A DNA stretch of 64,000 bases from UBA6055 sp965214085 (GCA_965214085.1 OZ243937.1:434001-498000); one strand, 5' to 3'; positions 7,370-17,978 are shown, numbered from the stretch's first letter. The notes: generated by a model from the sequence alone, not told the origin. Made by a program: numbers and translations.

Positions 7370-10300
7370 ATGAGATCGCTGCTCGCCAGGCTGTTGCCGT
7401 TGCTGCTCTTCTTCTGCTTGTCGCTGTCGTCCGCGCTCGCCCAGGATACAGCCACGCCCGCGCCCACCGCCATCCCGTCTGTGGATATGAAATTCTATAT
7501 GAACGCCATGGGCGGCGTCCAGTATGGCGGCTCGACCGAGTTTCAGTGGTACGGCGACCTTACAACCTATGCCGGCCACACATTGGAGTTTTGTTGGCGC
7601 ACCGTTTCTCCACTCGGCGCATACTCATGCCATAGTACGACAAAAACCATTCCGCAGACCAACCCTCCTATTTCGGATAGAGTCAGGTTTTTTCAGGTTA
7701 GTCGACAAAAGGCATTCTTCAACAGCATTTGGGAATTCGCGCTGCGGATAAAGGACAAAGACAGCGGTATCTACTTGGCGGAAGACACCGATATTGCAGG
7801 CGAACCCAGTTTTCGACACCACGGCATAATTGTAGAATTCGTGGGTGAGGATATGGGCAAACATCGGGTGTCTTGGCAAGACAGCGACCTGGATCATACA
7901 CAGTACAACTATCTGATGAAGTTTCTTAGATCAGCGCACGTGCTGAGTTGCCTAATTACACCAAATAATCAAATCGGCGTGCGCGCGCCCGAAATCATTC
8001 CTATGGGAACAACCTCCTTAACCTTCGATTATCCTGAAGATTTTGTCCCGCTTAGCGGAGATAAGGGTGTCTGTTACATTATAGAGGAGCTGAACAAGAA
8101 CTCGGGGCGCGCGGTGGTGTCACGCCCCGCCCATAATACTTTTCCGATGCCCAGCGAGCTTACGGTTACGGGCATCACGCCGACGGCGATGACCTTGAAC
8201 TGGACGAAAGCCCGTATTGCAACCAGCTACGTGGTGAGATGGGGCCAAGGCGCACTCGAATCCGATCCTATCGATGTCGGCGATGCCTCTTCCTATAAAT
8301 TTACCGGTTTGAAACCCGACGACACCTACGTCTTGTACGTGCGCGCGAAGCACGCTGAGTGGACATCACCAGACGTCACGGTCATTGTCAATACTCTGCC
8401 CAACGTGCCGACCAATCCAGTGGCTTCCAACATCAGCAATAACAGCATCAAACTGAGCTGGACAGCCAGCGTGGGCAGCGAGGGCGACACGCTCACTTAC
8501 GAAGTCAGCAGCGATGGGAAGACCTGGGTGGAATTGAATTGGAGAGATGGCTCGACCACCGAGTATGTTTTCACGGGCTTGACGCCGGGCACAGCTTATA
8601 CCTTGCAAGTTCGGGCTAAGAATAACAGCGGGGTAACGGCGGCGGTCAGCGTGTCTGCCACCACACTGGGGCCCACGCCAACACCCGGCCCAAGCCCCAC
8701 GCCCATTGCGCTCGTCGTCCCCAGCGGTCTTAGCGTGACGGGCAACACGCAGACGGCGCTGACCCTGAACTGGACAAAAGTCGCCAGCGCCACCAGCTAC
8801 GAAGTGAATGGCGGGGCCCTGAACGCCTGGACCGATGTCGGCGATGTGGCGACTTACCAGTTCACCGGTTTGTCGGCGGATACACAATACAGCTTGCAGG
8901 TGCGCGCGGTGAACACGGGCGGGCAATCCAGCGCCGCGTCAGTCAGCGCCAGCACCTTGCCCAACGCCCCGGCCGCGCCGACGGGCTTGACTACCAGCGG
9001 TATCACGCAGACGGCCATTACGCTGAGTTGGACGAAGTCCGCCGGCGCAACCGGCTACAAAGTCCAGGTCAATAGCGGAACAGTCGTTACGCTGGGCGAT
9101 GTGGCGACGTACCAGTTCACCGGCTTGACGGCAATTAGAGCATACATTCTGAATGTCATCGCCTTTAACGCCGGCGGGGAATCTTCCGCCGCGTCGGTCG
9201 GCGCCATCACCTTGCCCAACGCCCCGGCCGCGCCGACGGGCTTGGCCACCAGCGGCATCACGCAGACGGCCATTACGTTGGACTGGACCAAGTCCAACGG
9301 CGTGACCAGCTATGAAGTGAATGGTGGCGCCCTGAACGCCTGGACTGACGCCGGAGATGTGGCGACTTATGAGTTCACCGGTTTGTCAGCGGATACACAA
9401 TACAGCTTGCAGGTACGCGCGGTGAACACGGGCGGACGATCCAGCCCCGCTAGCGAATCGGCGACCACGCTGCCCAACGCGCCGACCAGTCCGACGACTT
9501 CCGAGATCAGCGTAAACAGCATCAAGCTGACCTGGACCGCCAGCGTCGGCGGCGCAGCCAGCTACGAAGTCAGCAGCGACGGCTCGACCTGGGTGGATTC
9601 GGGCAGCGATACCGAGCATGTCTTCACCGGCTTGACGTCGGGCGCCGCCTACACGCTGCAGGTGCGGGCGAAGAATACCAGCGGGACTTCGGCGGCGGTC
9701 AGCGTGTCTGCCAGCACATTGGGCCCCACGCCCGTGCCAACAGACACACCCGTCCCAACCGCCACGCCAGCGCCCACAGCCATCCCGTCTGTGGATATGA
9801 AATTCCATGTGAACGATTTTCCCTATTCCGCCAGCGGTGGCTCAGCCACTTTTCAGTGGTATGGCGACCTAAGTACTAACTATGCTGGCGATACATTGGA
9901 GCTATGTTATCGCCGGCTTTCTCCCCTCGGCGCATACAATTGTCTACCTTCGACAAAAACCGTTCCGCAGAGCAACCCTGCTATTTCGCATAATTCCAGG
10001 ATTTTCACGCACCTTGTACCAGCGCACGACATGGCGCACCTTTGGGAATACGCGCTGCGGATAAAGGACAGCGACAGCGGTCTCTACCTGGCGCAAGATT
10101 CCATGACAGCAAGCGGATACGACCAAAGCGCACTAGTTAAGACACATTTCGGAGAAGACCTGAGCAAGCGAGTGCTGTCTTGGCAAAGCAGCGACCTGGA
10201 TCATACCCAGTACAACTATTGGTTAGTATTTCTGAGTTCTAGATCATGGTTGGGATGTGCGATCAACGATTATGGCGGCATCCGCGCACCCGAAATGGTT

Positions 10301-13300
10301 GCTATGGGAACCACATCCTTAACCTTCGATTATCCCGATGATTTTGTCCCATCTAATAGCGATACGAAGGGCATCTGTTACGCTTTACAAGAGTTGGACA
10401 AGGACACGGGGCGCTGGCGGAGAGTGTATGTTGGCCAGGAAGTTTATCCAGTGCCCAGCAACCTTACGGTTACGGGCATCACGCAGACGGCGATGACATT
10501 GAACTGGACAAAGAACTCGCTTGCGAACAGCTACGATGTGCAACGCTCTCCCTTCAGCTACTCAGATTGGACCGATGTCGGCGATGTCGCTTCCTCTGAA
10601 TTTACCGGCTTGACGGCCAACACCAATTACAGCTTGTACGTGCGGGCGAAGCACTCGGAGTGGGGGCAAGGATCCCCCATCGACGTCAGAGCCAGCACCT
10701 TGCCCAATGTGCCCGCCGCGCCCAGCGGGCTTGGCGTGACGGGCATCTCCCAGACGGAGATGACCTTGAACTGGACCAAGTCCGCCGGCGCAACCGGCTA
10801 CAAAGTCCAGGTGGACAATGGCGCGGTGACGACCCTGGGCGACGTGGCGACACACACTTTCACAGGCTTGACGGCGAATACGTCATATACGCTGAAAGTC
10901 ATCGCCTTTAACACCGGCGGCGATTCTTCTGCCGCGACAGTCAGCGCCAGCACCTTGCCCAATGCCCCAGCTGCGCCAACGGCCTTGACTGCCACCGGCA
11001 TCTCACAGACGGCCATTACGCTAGGCTGGTCAAAGTCCACCGGCGCAACCGGCTACAAAGTCCAGGTGGACAGTGGCACGGTGACAACGCTCGGTGATGT
11101 GGCGACACACACTTTCACAGGCTTGACGGCGAATACAGCCTACACGCTGAAAGTCATCGCCTTTAACGCCGGCGGCGATTCTTCCGCCGCGTCAGTCAGC
11201 GCCAGCACCTTGCCCAATGCTCCTGCTGCGCCGACGGGCTTGCAAACCAGCGGCATCTCGCAGACGGCCATTACGCTGGGCTGGACCAAGTCCACCGGGG
11301 CAACCGGCTACAAAGTCCAAGTCGACAGCGGCACAGTGACGACGCTCGGTGATGTGGCGACGCACACTTTCACAGGCTTGTCGGCGAATACAGCCTACAC
11401 GCTGAAAGTCAGCGCATTTAATAGCGGCGGTGATTCTTCCTTCGCTACCGAATCGGCGACCACGCTGCCCAACGCCCCTGCCGCGCCGACGAGCTTGACT
11501 GCCAGCGGCATCACGCAGACGGCGATCACGCTGGACTGGACGAAGTCCACTGGAGCGACTGGCTACAAAGTCCAAGTGGACAGCGGCACGGTGACAACGC
11601 TGGGTGATGTGGCGACACACACTTTCACCGGCTTGACGGCGAATACAGCCTACACGCTGAAAGTCAGCGCTTTTAACACCGGCGGCGATTCTTCCGCCGC
11701 GTCAGTCAGCGCCAGCACCTTGCCCAACGCCCCAGCCGCGCCGACGAGCTTGACTGCCAGCGGCATCACGCAGACCGCCATTACGCTGGGCTGGTCCAAG
11801 TCCACCGGGGCGACCGGCTACAAAGTCCAGGTGGACAGCGGCGCGGTGACAACGCTCGGTGATGTGGCGACTTATGAGTTCACAGGCTTGACGGCGAATA
11901 CAGCCTACACCCTGAAAGTCAGCGCATTTAACAGCGGCGGCGATTCTTCGGCCGCGTCAGTCAGCGCCAGCACTTTGCCCAATGCCCCTGCCGCGCCAAC
12001 TGCCTTGACTGCCAGCGGCATCACGCAGACGGCGATCACGCTGGACTGGACGAAGTCCACCGGGGCAACCGGCTACAAAGTCCAAGTGGACAGCGGCACG
12101 GTGACAACGCTCGGTGATGTCGCGACTTATGAGTTCACCGGCTTGACGGCGGATACAGCCTACACGCTGAAAGTGATCGCCTTTAACACCGGCGGCGATT
12201 CTTCCGCCGCGTCAGTCAGCGCCAGCACCTTGCCCTACGCCCCTGCCGCGCCGACGAGCTTGACAGCCACCGGCATCACGCAGACGGCCATTACGCTGGG
12301 CTGGACTAAATCGGCCGGGGCAACCGGCTACAAAGTCCAGCTAGATAGCGGCACGGTGACAACGCTCGGTGATGTGGCGACACACACTTTCACCGGCTTG
12401 ACGGCGGATACGACCTACACGCTGAACGTCAGCGCCTTTAACGCCGGTGGTGATTCTTCCGCCGCGTCGGTCAGCGCCAGCACCTTGCCCAATGCTCCTG
12501 CTGCGCCCACTGGTTTGACCACCAGTAGCATCTCGCAGACCGCCATTACGCTGGGATGGACCAAGTCCACTGGAGCGACCGGCTACAAAGTCCAGCTAGA
12601 TAGCGGCACGGTGACAACGCTGGGCGATGTGGCGACACACACTTTCACCGGCTTGACGGCGGATACAGCCTACACGCTGAAAGTCAGCGCCTTTAACAGC
12701 GGCGGCGATTCTTCCTTCGCCACCAAATCGGCGACCACGCTGCCCAACGCCCCGGCCGCGCCGACGGCTTTAACCACCAGCGCCTTCTCGCAGACGGCCA
12801 TTACGCTGGGCTGGACGAAGTCCACCGGCGCAACCGGCTACAAAGTCCAGCTAGATAGCGGCACGGTGACGACGCTCGGTGATGTGGCGACACACACTTT
12901 CACAGGCTTGTCGGCGGATACAGCCTACACGCTGAAAGTCAGCGCCTTTAACACCGGCGGCGATTCTTCTGCCGCGTCGGTCAGCGCCAGCACCTTGCCC
13001 AATGCCCCGGCCGCGCCCACGGCTTTGACTGCCAGCGGCATCACGCAGACCGCCATTACGCTGGGCTGGACGAAATCCACCGGCGCAACCGGCTACAAAG
13101 TCCAAGTCGACAGCGGCACAGTGACGACGCTCGGTGATGTGGCGACTTATGAGTTCACCGGCTTGACGGCGGATACAGCCTACACGCTTAAAGTCATCGC
13201 CTTTAACACCGGTGGCGATTCTTCAGCCTCGTCAGTCAGCGCCAGGACCTTGCCCAATGCCCCAGCCGCGCCAACGGGCTTGCAAACCAGCGGCATCTCG

Positions 13301-16300
13301 CAGACGGCCATTACGCTGGGCTGGACGAAATCCACTGGCGCGACCGGCTACAAAGTCCAGGTGGACAGCGGCACGGTGACAACGCTCGGCGATGTGGCGA
13401 CTTATGAGTTCACCGGCTTGACGGCGGATACGACCTACACGCTGAAAGTCAGCGCATTTAACAGCGGCGGCGATTCTTCAGCCTCGTCAGTCAGCGCCAG
13501 GACCTTGCCCAATGCCCCAGCCGCACCAACCAGCTTAAGCGTGACGGGCGTAACGCAGTCGGCGATGACCTTAAACTGGACGAAGGTAACCGGCGCGACC
13601 AGCTATGAAATGAATGGCGGCTCACTGAGCGACTGGACTGACGCCGGAGATGTGGCGACCTACCAGTTCACCGGTTTGTCGGCCAATACACAATACAGCT
13701 TGCAGGTGCGCGCGGTGAACACGGGCGGGCAATCCAGCGCCGCTGCTATCACAGCGACCACGCTGCCCAATGCGCCGACCAACATCCCCAGCGGTCTTAA
13801 CGTGACGGGTGTAACGCAGTCGGCGATGACCTTAAACTGGACGAAGGTAACCGGCGCGACCAGCTATGAAATGAATGGCGGCTCCCTGAGCGCCTGGACT
13901 GACGCCGGAGATGTGGCGACCTACCAGTTCACCGGTTTGTCGGCCAATACACAATACAGCTTGCAGGTGCGCGCGGTGAACACGGGCGGGCAATCCAGCG
14001 CCGCTGCTATCACAGCGACCACGCTGCCCAATACGCCGACCAGCCCGACGACCTCCGAGATCACCGTTAACAGCATCAAGCTGACCTGGACAGCCAGCGC
14101 GGGCGGCTCGGACAGCTACGAAGTCAGCAGCGGCGGATCGACATGGGTCGACTCGGGCAGCGACACGCAGCATGTCTTCACGGGCTTGACGTCTGGCACC
14201 GCCTACACGCTGCAGGTGCGGGCGAAGAACACGAGCGGCGTTTCGGCTGCGGTCAGCGCCGCCAGCGCAACCACCTTGACGCCAACGGATACCCCAACTC
14301 CCACGCCAACGAATACGCCAACTCCTACCAATACGCCCACTCCAACGCCTGCGCCGCCGGGCGCGCCAATGGGGCTGTCCATCACTGGCATCACGCTGAA
14401 CAGCATGACGCTGAACTGGACGAAGCTGGCGACTGCAAGCAGATACGAGGTCATGGGCGGGGCGCTGAGCGGCTGGACGAACGTTGGAGATGTGGCGACT
14501 TATACCTTCACCGGCTTGAGCGCAGGCACGACCTACACGCTGCAAGTGCGCGGCGTGAACAGCGGCGGCGAATCGCCAGCCAATTCCGCCTCCGCCATCA
14601 CCTTGCCGGCTGCGCCAACCAGCTTGTCGACCAGCGGCATCACGGTGAACAGCATCACCTTGAACTGGACAAAATCGACCGGGGCGGCCAGTTACGAGGT
14701 CAATGGCGGGGCGCTGAGCGGCTGGACCGACGTTGGCGATGTCGCCGCGTATCCATTCACCGGGCTGATGCACAGCACGGCTTACACGCTGCAGGTGCGG
14801 GCAAAGAATGCCAGCGGCGTTTCGGCTGCTGCCAGCGCCGCCAGCGCAACCACCTTGACGCCAACGGATACCCCAACTCCCACGCCAACGAATACACCAA
14901 CTCCTACCAATACGCCCACGCCTACGCCCACTCCAACGCCTGTACCGCCTGGCGCGCCAACGGGGCTGTCCATCACTGGCATCACGGTGAACAGCATGAC
15001 GCTGAACTGGACGAAGCTGGCGACTGCAAGCAGATACGAGGTCATGGGCGGGGCGCTGAGCGGCTGGACGAATGTTGGAGATGTGGCGTCCTATACCTTC
15101 ACCGGCTTGAGCGCAGGCACAACCTACACGTTGCAGGTGCGCGGCGTGAACAGCGGCGGCGAATCGCCAGCCAATTCCGCCTCCGCCATCACCTTGCCGG
15201 ACGCGCCAACAAGCTTGTCGACCAGCGGCATCACGGTGAACAGCATCACTTTGAACTGGACAAAATCGACCGGGGCGGCCAGTTACGAGGTCAATGGCGG
15301 GGCGCTGAGCGGCTGGACCGACGTTGGCGATGTAGCCGCGTATCCATTCACCGGGCTGATGCACAGCACGGTTTACACGCTGCAGGTGCGGGCAAAGAAT
15401 GCCAGCGGCGTTTCGGCTGCGGTCAGCGCCGCCAGCGCAACCACCTTGACGCCAACGGATACCCCAACTCCCACGCCAACGAATACCCCAACTCCTACCA
15501 ATACGCCTACGCCAACCCCCACGCCCACGCCTGCGCCGCCGGGCGCGCCAATGGGGCTGTCCATCACTGGCATCACGCTGAACAGCATGACGCTGAACTG
15601 GACGAAGCTGACGACTGCAACCAGATACGAGGTCATGGGCGGAGCGCTGAGCGCCTGGACCAATGTCGGAGATGTGGCGACTTATACTTTCACCGGCTTG
15701 AGCGCAGGCACGACTTACACGCTGCAGGTGCGCGGCGTGAACAGCGGCGGCGAATCGCCAGCCAATTCCGCCACCGCCATCACCTTGCCGGACGCGCCAA
15801 CAAGCTTGTCGACCAGCGGCATCACGGTGAACAGCATCACCTTGAACTGGACGAAATCGACTGGGGCGGCCAGTTACGAGGTCAATGGCGGGGCGCTGAG
15901 CGGCTGGACCGACGTTGGCGATGTCGCCGCGTATTCATTCACCGGGCTGATGCATAGCACCGCCTACACGCTGCAAGTGCGGGCGAAGAATGCCAGCGGC
16001 GTTTCGGCTGCTGCCAGCGCCGCCAGCGCTACTACCTTGACGCCAACGAATACCCCAACTCCCACGCCTACGAATACGCCAGTGCCAACAGACACACCCA
16101 CGACAACACCAACTCCCTTGCCCGGTGCGCCCGCCGCGCCCAGCGGTCTTAACGTGACGGGCATCACGCAGACCTCGATTACGCTGAATTGGACCACGGT
16201 CACCAGCGCGACCAGCTATAAAGTGAATGGCGGGGCGCTGAACGCCTGGACCGATGTCGGCGATGTGGCGACCTACCCGTTCACCGGTTTATCGGCCAAT

Positions 16301-17674
16301 ACACAATACAGCTTGCAGGTGCGCGCGGTGAATACGGGCGGGGAATCCAACCCCGCTTCTATCACGGCGACCACGCTGCCGAATGCGCCGACCAGCCCGA
16401 CGACTTCCGAGATCACCGTAAACAGCATCAAGCTGACCTGGACAGCCAGCGCGGGCGGCGCGGACAGCTACGAAGTCAGCCGCGATGGCGATTCAAGCTG
16501 GGTGGATTCGGGCAGCGATACCGAGCATATCTTCACGGGTTTGAACCATAGCACAGCCTACACGCTGCAAGTGCGGGCGACGAATACCAGCGGCGTTTCG
16601 GCTGCGGTCAGCGCCAGCGCGACCACTTTATCGCCAGCGGATACCCCATTGCCCACGCCTACGCCAACCCCGACCTATTCGCCTACGCCCGCCCCAACCG
16701 ACGCGCCGCTCGCCGCCCCCAGCGGTCTGACCGTGACGGGCATCACGATGACAGAGATGACCCTGAACTGGACGAAGTCCGCCGGAGCGACCAGCTATGA
16801 AGTTAATGGCGGCGTCATGATCGCCTGGACCGATGTCGGCGATGTGGCGACCTACCAGTTCACCGGTTTGTCGGCGAATACACAATACAGCTTGCAGGTG
16901 CGCGCAATGAACGCCGGCGGGGAATCCAGCATGGCGTCCGCGACGGCGACCACGCTGACGCCAGCGGATACCCCAATCCCCACGCCATCGCTCACGCCCA
17001 GCAACACGCCAACGGAGACGGCATCACCGTTGCCGGTTGAGCCCGCGCTAATCCAAAGCTCAGCGCCAATAGCGGAACAGCCGCGCCCGCGCCCGACCAA
17101 GCGCAAACCCACCAGGACGCCGACGCCGATCTTCTCCACTTGCCGCCTGCTGCCGTCTAGCATTGTCGTCAGCGACTTCTACGAGAGCACCCAATGCCAG
17201 CAGGTGGATCACCTCGGCGTCGGGATAACGCAAGTCATCGACGCCGGCATTGTCGATGCGGTGGATGTTTGGAGCTGGGTGCCGCCCCGCCTTCAAGTCT
17301 GCTTCCGCAATCAAGGCTCCCTGATCTTTCTGGATTCGGCGAACGCGCCCAAATTCCCCGAGCACTTGCCGGCATTTCAGATGCGAGATATGACCTGTGG
17401 GATCATCAACCGCGCCGGCACAGTGGTTCTGCTGCGCAGGCCGCTATTCCCGGAGGCCGTCACGCCTACCCCGCGCCCCTTGCGGAATTGCACTGTTGTG
17501 CTGCGTGAAATCCTGAATATGCGCGATACGCCGGGTGGCCGGGTGATCACGGTCTTCGCGGTTGACACTGTGCTGCCGGCGCTCGCCCTGCAGTCTGGTT
17601 GGGTAAAAGTCAGTTTCTTCGCGCATACAGGCTGGGTCAGCGCCGATTACGTCGACTTTTCCGGCGACTGTTAG
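7370..17674 (+). CDS. Giant secreted FN3-repeat protein with SH3b-like C-terminus
   Basis: 3434 aa. The signal peptide is MRSLLARLLPLLLFFCLSLS followed by SALAQ. A novel module of about 225 residues (7472-8152; four conserved Cys; motifs FQWYGDL, SPLGAY, ALRIKD, LDHTQYNY, TSLTFDYP) is followed by six FN3 domains. A second copy of that module (9784-10455) is followed by about 24 more FN3 domains (about 30 in all, counted by eye), with TPTPTNTPTPT linkers between the later pairs. The C-terminal part has a Cys-containing segment and an SH3b-like domain (LREILNMRDTPGG...GWVSADYV). FN3 units carry the motif TxITLxWTKSxGATxY...FTGLTxxTxYTLxVxAxN. The protein is probably a surface adhesin or matrix protein; no enzyme domain was seen. 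It lacks an obvious LPXTG or membrane anchor. Confidence 0.9.
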   Translation: MRSLLARLLPLLLFFCLSLSSALAQDTATPAPTAIPSVDMKFYMNAMGGVQYGGSTEFQWYGDLTTYAGHTLEFCWRTVSPLGAYSCHSTTKTIPQTNPPISDRVRFFQVSRQKAFFNSIWEFALRIKDKDSGIYLAEDTDIAGEPSFRHHGIIVEFVGEDMGKHRVSWQDSDLDHTQYNYLMKFLRSAHVLSCLITPNNQIGVRAPEIIPMGTTSLTFDYPEDFVPLSGDKGVCYIIEELNKNSGRAVVSRPAHNTFPMPSELTVTGITPTAMTLNWTKARIATSYVVRWGQGALESDPIDVGDASSYKFTGLKPDDTYVLYVRAKHAEWTSPDVTVIVNTLPNVPTNPVASNISNNSIKLSWTASVGSEGDTLTYEVSSDGKTWVELNWRDGSTTEYVFTGLTPGTAYTLQVRAKNNSGVTAAVSVSATTLGPTPTPGPSPTPIALVVPSGLSVTGNTQTALTLNWTKVASATSYEVNGGALNAWTDVGDVATYQFTGLSADTQYSLQVRAVNTGGQSSAASVSASTLPNAPAAPTGLTTSGITQTAITLSWTKSAGATGYKVQVNSGTVVTLGDVATYQFTGLTAIRAYILNVIAFNAGGESSAASVGAITLPNAPAAPTGLATSGITQTAITLDWTKSNGVTSYEVNGGALNAWTDAGDVATYEFTGLSADTQYSLQVRAVNTGGRSSPASESATTLPNAPTSPTTSEISVNSIKLTWTASVGGAASYEVSSDGSTWVDSGSDTEHVFTGLTSGAAYTLQVRAKNTSGTSAAVSVSASTLGPTPVPTDTPVPTATPAPTAIPSVDMKFHVNDFPYSASGGSATFQWYGDLSTNYAGDTLELCYRRLSPLGAYNCLPSTKTVPQSNPAISHNSRIFTHLVPAHDMAHLWEYALRIKDSDSGLYLAQDSMTASGYDQSALVKTHFGEDLSKRVLSWQSSDLDHTQYNYWLVFLSSRSWLGCAINDYGGIRAPEMVAMGTTSLTFDYPDDFVPSNSDTKGICYALQELDKDTGRWRRVYVGQEVYPVPSNLTVTGITQTAMTLNWTKNSLANSYDVQRSPFSYSDWTDVGDVASSEFTGLTANTNYSLYVRAKHSEWGQGSPIDVRASTLPNVPAAPSGLGVTGISQTEMTLNWTKSAGATGYKVQVDNGAVTTLGDVATHTFTGLTANTSYTLKVIAFNTGGDSSAATVSASTLPNAPAAPTALTATGISQTAITLGWSKSTGATGYKVQVDSGTVTTLGDVATHTFTGLTANTAYTLKVIAFNAGGDSSAASVSASTLPNAPAAPTGLQTSGISQTAITLGWTKSTGATGYKVQVDSGTVTTLGDVATHTFTGLSANTAYTLKVSAFNSGGDSSFATESATTLPNAPAAPTSLTASGITQTAITLDWTKSTGATGYKVQVDSGTVTTLGDVATHTFTGLTANTAYTLKVSAFNTGGDSSAASVSASTLPNAPAAPTSLTASGITQTAITLGWSKSTGATGYKVQVDSGAVTTLGDVATYEFTGLTANTAYTLKVSAFNSGGDSSAASVSASTLPNAPAAPTALTASGITQTAITLDWTKSTGATGYKVQVDSGTVTTLGDVATYEFTGLTADTAYTLKVIAFNTGGDSSAASVSASTLPYAPAAPTSLTATGITQTAITLGWTKSAGATGYKVQLDSGTVTTLGDVATHTFTGLTADTTYTLNVSAFNAGGDSSAASVSASTLPNAPAAPTGLTTSSISQTAITLGWTKSTGATGYKVQLDSGTVTTLGDVATHTFTGLTADTAYTLKVSAFNSGGDSSFATKSATTLPNAPAAPTALTTSAFSQTAITLGWTKSTGATGYKVQLDSGTVTTLGDVATHTFTGLSADTAYTLKVSAFNTGGDSSAASVSASTLPNAPAAPTALTASGITQTAITLGWTKSTGATGYKVQVDSGTVTTLGDVATYEFTGLTADTAYTLKVIAFNTGGDSSASSVSARTLPNAPAAPTGLQTSGISQTAITLGWTKSTGATGYKVQVDSGTVTTLGDVATYEFTGLTADTTYTLKVSAFNSGGDSSASSVSARTLPNAPAAPTSLSVTGVTQSAMTLNWTKVTGATSYEMNGGSLSDWTDAGDVATYQFTGLSANTQYSLQVRAVNTGGQSSAAAITATTLPNAPTNIPSGLNVTGVTQSAMTLNWTKVTGATSYEMNGGSLSAWTDAGDVATYQFTGLSANTQYSLQVRAVNTGGQSSAAAITATTLPNTPTSPTTSEITVNSIKLTWTASAGGSDSYEVSSGGSTWVDSGSDTQHVFTGLTSGTAYTLQVRAKNTSGVSAAVSAASATTLTPTDTPTPTPTNTPTPTNTPTPTPAPPGAPMGLSITGITLNSMTLNWTKLATASRYEVMGGALSGWTNVGDVATYTFTGLSAGTTYTLQVRGVNSGGESPANSASAITLPAAPTSLSTSGITVNSITLNWTKSTGAASYEVNGGALSGWTDVGDVAAYPFTGLMHSTAYTLQVRAKNASGVSAAASAASATTLTPTDTPTPTPTNTPTPTNTPTPTPTPTPVPPGAPTGLSITGITVNSMTLNWTKLATASRYEVMGGALSGWTNVGDVASYTFTGLSAGTTYTLQVRGVNSGGESPANSASAITLPDAPTSLSTSGITVNSITLNWTKSTGAASYEVNGGALSGWTDVGDVAAYPFTGLMHSTVYTLQVRAKNASGVSAAVSAASATTLTPTDTPTPTPTNTPTPTNTPTPTPTPTPAPPGAPMGLSITGITLNSMTLNWTKLTTATRYEVMGGALSAWTNVGDVATYTFTGLSAGTTYTLQVRGVNSGGESPANSATAITLPDAPTSLSTSGITVNSITLNWTKSTGAASYEVNGGALSGWTDVGDVAAYSFTGLMHSTAYTLQVRAKNASGVSAAASAASATTLTPTNTPTPTPTNTPVPTDTPTTTPTPLPGAPAAPSGLNVTGITQTSITLNWTTVTSATSYKVNGGALNAWTDVGDVATYPFTGLSANTQYSLQVRAVNTGGESNPASITATTLPNAPTSPTTSEITVNSIKLTWTASAGGADSYEVSRDGDSSWVDSGSDTEHIFTGLNHSTAYTLQVRATNTSGVSAAVSASATTLSPADTPLPTPTPTPTYSPTPAPTDAPLAAPSGLTVTGITMTEMTLNWTKSAGATSYEVNGGVMIAWTDVGDVATYQFTGLSANTQYSLQVRAMNAGGESSMASATATTLTPADTPIPTPSLTPSNTPTETASPLPVEPALIQSSAPIAEQPRPRPTKRKPTRTPTPIFSTCRLLPSSIVVSDFYESTQCQQVDHLGVGITQVIDAGIVDAVDVWSWVPPRLQVCFRNQGSLIFLDSANAPKFPEHLPAFQMRDMTCGIINRAGTVVLLRRPLFPEAVTPTPRPLRNCTVVLREILNMRDTPGGRVITVFAVDTVLPALALQSGWVKVSFFAHTGWVSADYVDFSGDC
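10706..13510 (+). repeat. Eleven 255-bp tandem repeats coding for near-identical FN3 domains
   Basis: The codon for the Asn of the LPNAPAAP junction recurs at 10706, 10961, 11216, 11471, 11726 and so on to 13511, exactly 255 bp (85 codons) apart for eleven units. Neighbouring units differ by scattered single bases and by exchange of short blocks (THTF/TYEF, VSAFNS/VIAFNT, GLTAN/GLTAD) in a mosaic pattern. This is typical of unequal crossing-over and gene conversion within an array. Confidence 0.93.
14281..16041 (+). repeat. Three higher-order repeats of 579-591 bp (two FN3 domains plus a TPT linker)
   Basis: The linker start GCCAACGGAT recurs at 14281, 14860 and 15451, and a variant at 16042, giving intervals of 579, 591 and 591 bp. 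Each unit holds a linker (TPTDTPTPTPTNTPTPTNTP), an FN3 domain of the GLSITGIT/YEVMGG type and one of the SLSTSGIT/YEVNGG type. The 12-bp length difference lies in the TPTP linker. The units are nearly identical, implying recent triplication. Confidence 0.9.
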
Positions 17675-17694
17675 TTCGCGGCAAGCAGCTTCTC

Positions 17695-17811
17695 CATCGC
17701 GGTCGCTTATGACGCCGACCCGCTCGAATTGAATATTTCAACCAACTCGAGAACATGGGACGTTGGGTCTAGCCCGGGCAAGAGCTGCTCGTACGCGCGG
17801 CCGAATCGTAG
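17695..17811 (+). pseudogene. Broken duplicate of a LysM tail
   Basis: This 117-bp stretch is close to identical to 19920-20036, the end of the downstream LysM gene. It keeps cgcttatgacgccgacccgc, the segment for LENMGRW and the segment for PGQELL. A one-base loss after the codons for DPLEL shifts the frame, and TATCCC has become TAGCCC, a stop. It begins 20 bp after the stop of the FN3 giant gene. The rest of the 304-bp gap (17812-17978) has no recognisable feature. Confidence 0.85.
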
Positions 17812-17978
17812 CCCAGCGCCGATTGGCGAAAATCGCTTGAGAAAAGGGCTGTGCAATGTACTAATTGAATGTTAGATTTGTCTCTTCAATACGTTAATCC
17901 ATGCTCACGTCGCTCTGCATACGTATGAAACCTCCCCTATTGGTTTGTCGCCACGCTCTCAGATCAAAGGATATAGCT

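Noticed and set aside
10706..13510. Possible assembly artefact of the 255-bp array
   Set aside because: Neighbouring units carry different substitutions in a consistent frame, so the array itself is real, although its exact copy number could still be wrong.
13832..15364. 510-aa open frame on the minus strand inside the FN3 giant gene
   Set aside because: It is the antisense shadow of the near-identical FN3 repeats; it has repeated Arg/Gly/Ala-rich composition and no start-site support, while the plus-strand frame is one clear protein.
14143..15957. 604-aa plus-strand open frame inside the FN3 giant gene
   Set aside because: It is the same repeats read in another frame (His/Gln/Arg-rich runs); the in-frame protein spans it.
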